NCBI RefSeq assembly: GCF_021729155.1
Contig: NZ_JAJQYA010000001.1
Span: 248,001 to 312,000, forward strand
Direction of reading: 5' to 3'
DNA: 64,000 bases
From: Membranihabitans marinus
GTDB lineage: Bacteria; Bacteroidota; Bacteroidia; Chitinophagales; Saprospiraceae
Of this stretch, positions 62,617 to 64,000 are shown one piece after another. Positions within the stretch are counted from its first letter, which is position 1; every line of letters begins with the position of its first letter. The notes below the pieces were generated by a model. It made no database searches. It had not been told where the DNA came from and saw only the letters and a list, made by a program, of their open reading frames with translations. Made by a program: the position numbers and the translations under genes.

Positions 62617-62850
62617 ATGAAACTAGATTTTACACTTAAACTTATTTCCTTTATCTACAATGAGACCAAATCTGAGGAGAATGCTCAGATTATGGGTGAG
62701 ATTCAACGCGATTCCGAAGTGAACGATTCCTACGTTGAATTGATGGAAGCCAACCAATTAATAACTATAGAAAAACGTCGTCCTTCAGCTCGAAGTCGTG
62801 CTAGAATTTTAGATTATAGTGCAAGTACTAGGGTGAAGACTATTTTATAA
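62617..62850 (+). CDS. small conserved-looking protein, 77 aa
   Basis: A 77-residue protein, no signal or membrane segment, with a helical, acidic first half (ENAQIMGEIQRDSEVNDSYVELMEANQLI) and a basic tail (KRRPSARSRARILDYS). Such a small gene is often present in Bacteroidota genomes; I cannot name a function. The pattern of charged helices could reflect a regulator-like binding peptide. It lies just ahead of the recA promoter. Confidence 0.55.
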   Translation: MKLDFTLKLISFIYNETKSEENAQIMGEIQRDSEVNDSYVELMEANQLITIEKRRPSARSRARILDYSASTRVKTIL

Positions 62851-62882
62851 AAAAAAATTAATTCAGAAAATTGATTTTTTTA

Positions 62883-62915
62883 TTTGAAATTCTATAAATT
62901 ATTATTGTATATTTG
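62883..62915 (+). promoter_or_regulatory. recA promoter
   Basis: TTTG at 62883-62886, a 21-base spacer and TATATTTG at 62908-62915, exactly the Bacteroidota promoter consensus and the same spacing as at susC. The start codon lies 29 bases after the -7 box. No LexA-type palindrome was seen. Confidence 0.75.
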
Positions 62916-62943
62916 GTAATAACATCAAAGGAAAACTAACTAA

Positions 62944-63948
62944 ATGTCAGATAATAAAGAGGCGAAATTAAAGGCGCTCAAAATGACCATGGACCGTCTA
63001 GATAAGACCTATGGTAAAGGGGCGATTATGAGAATGGGAGATGCGCCTGTAGTAGAAGCCCAAACTATTTCTACTGGATCGTTGGGTCTGGATATAGCGT
63101 TGGGAGTCAATGGATTTCCACGCGGGAGAGTAGTAGAGATATATGGGCCGGAGTCATCGGGTAAAACCACATTGGCCATTCACGCTATTGCCGAATGTCA
63201 AAAACAAGGTGGGATTGCCGCTTTTATCGATGCAGAGCATGCTTTCGATCGCAATTATGCCCAGGCATTGGGAGTAGATACAGAGAACTTGTTAATCTCT
63301 CAACCGGATAACGGGGAGCAAGCTCTTGAAATAGTTGAAAACCTGATTCGATCAGGAGCTATTGATATTGTAGTGATTGACTCAGTAGCTGCATTGACAC
63401 CTAGAGCAGAAATAGAAGGAGAAATGGGTGATTCAAAAATGGGCCTCCAAGCTCGTTTGATGTCACAAGCCCTTAGAAAATTGACGGGGACAATAGGTAG
63501 AACCGGTTGTTGCTGCATATTTATCAATCAGTTGAGAGAAAAGATTGGCGTATTGTTTGGTAATCCCGAGACAACCACTGGTGGAAATGCACTGAAATTT
63601 TATGCTTCCATGCGATTGGATATTCGCAGAAGTGGTTCGCCGATTAAGAATAAGGATACCGAAATAGTCGGTAACACCGTTAAGGTGAAAGTTGTTAAAA
63701 ATAAATTGGCTCCACCTTTTAGGGTAGCCATGTTTGATATTCTCTACGGGCAAGGGATCTCCAAAGAAGGAGAGATCGTAGACTTAGGAGTTGAACACAA
63801 TATCGTAACCAAATCTGGTTCATGGTATAGTTACGGCGATACTAAGATTGCTCAAGGTAGAGAAGCCGCCAAGCAGTTTATGCTTGATAATCCTGAGGTT
63901 GCAGATGAAATCGAAGGTAAGATCAAGGAAGTACTGGACGGTAAGTAA
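62944..63948 (+). CDS. recA: recombinase RecA
   Basis: A 334-residue RecA with the Walker A loop [44 protein letters not shown] (Walker B), the L1/L2 regions ([49 protein letters not shown]) and the C-terminal domain. It forms filaments on single-stranded DNA for strand exchange and SOS signalling. The length is typical of Bacteroidota. It has its own promoter at 62883. Confidence 0.98.
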   Translation: MSDNKEAKLKALKMTMDRLDKTYGKGAIMRMGDAPVVEAQTISTGSLGLDIALGVNGFPRGRVVEIYGPESSGKTTLAIHAIAECQKQGGIAAFIDAEHAFDRNYAQALGVDTENLLISQPDNGEQALEIVENLIRSGAIDIVVIDSVAALTPRAEIEGEMGDSKMGLQARLMSQALRKLTGTIGRTGCCCIFINQLREKIGVLFGNPETTTGGNALKFYASMRLDIRRSGSPIKNKDTEIVGNTVKVKVVKNKLAPPFRVAMFDILYGQGISKEGEIVDLGVEHNIVTKSGSWYSYGDTKIAQGREAAKQFMLDNPEVADEIEGKIKEVLDGK

Positions 63949-63956
63949 TGATATAT

Positions 63957-63990
63957 TAGCTAGAACCATTAAGTAGCTATTTTTTATCTT
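63957..63990 (+). terminator. weak terminator after recA
   Basis: TAGCTA (63957-63962) and TAGCTA (63974-63979) can pair as a 6-bp stem with an 11-base loop, followed by TTTTTTATCTTTTT. Stem is AT-rich, so strength is doubtful. Confidence 0.4.
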
Positions 63991-64000
63991 TTTGTTTCTT

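Noticed and set aside
1-64000. tRNA, rRNA or known riboswitch
   Set aside because: I scanned for typical tRNA T-arm and rRNA segments and saw none; a covariance search would be needed to be sure.

Overview
The window is one AT-rich contig segment of a Bacteroidota genome. The evidence is two SusC/SusD pairs, a type IX secretion sorting tail (protein at 30709-32244), the TTTG-N19/21-TAnnTTTG promoter form seen before susC and recA, general lack of Shine-Dalgarno sequences, and the GYDIA-type GHMP kinase. The mix with sulfatases and sialidases fits a free-living, probably aquatic, member (Saprospiria-like is my guess, not shown). I saw no rRNA, tRNA, CRISPR array or prophage.

Region 1 (1-6585, all minus strand) is ordinary chromosome: the N-terminus of a PiT-like membrane protein, a thioredoxin-fold protein, an M15 peptidase, a conserved protein of unknown role, a GHMP kinase, a cytochrome c/sugar dehydrogenase fusion and a PaaI-type thioesterase.

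Region 2 (about 7.1-29.1 kb, all plus strand) is a glycan-use locus: four BNR/Asp-box sialidase-type proteins, two intact sulfatases and one broken one, SusC/SusD, three aldolases (HpcH/HpaI type, a DapA-family protein and an N-acetylneuraminate-lyase-like protein), a kelch-mutarotase/sodium-symporter fusion, a PhyH-type dioxygenase and a GntR/FCD regulator. A TTGTNNNACAA palindrome, the form expected for FadR-type GntR proteins, lies on the susC promoter, before the regulator gene, and before the first sialidase, where the susC promoter and leader survive as a degenerate copy. The inferred flow is outer-membrane capture, sulfate and sialic-acid-like sugar removal, anomer conversion and uptake, then aldol cleavage.

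Region 3 (29.3-38 kb) has an IS1595-type transposase that seems to lack its catalytic aspartates, a T9SS cargo protein, a repeat island, and a second SusC/SusD/lipoprotein operon on the minus strand.

Region 4 (38.3-44.8 kb) is housekeeping: uvrB, an esterase, a CtpA-like protease, tsaB and two ArsR-type regulators, the second with a clear palindromic operator. Region 5 (45-51.3 kb) is a four-gene set: YHYH lipoprotein, TonB-dependent receptor, MopE-motif lipoprotein, YHYH membrane protein; a metal-related uptake role is possible. Region 6 (51.3-52.7 kb) is a dense island of modular triple-hairpin repeats, also present at 32.3-32.9 kb and 10.25 kb; stem sequences change in a compensating way while loops stay fixed. 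This is the most unusual signal here. Region 7 (52.7-64 kb) holds an MFS carrier, a 2OG oxygenase, a methyltransferase, a DUF4886 protein, lspA, pdxA, rsmA, a TrpF-like protein, an alkyltransferase-like protein and recA.
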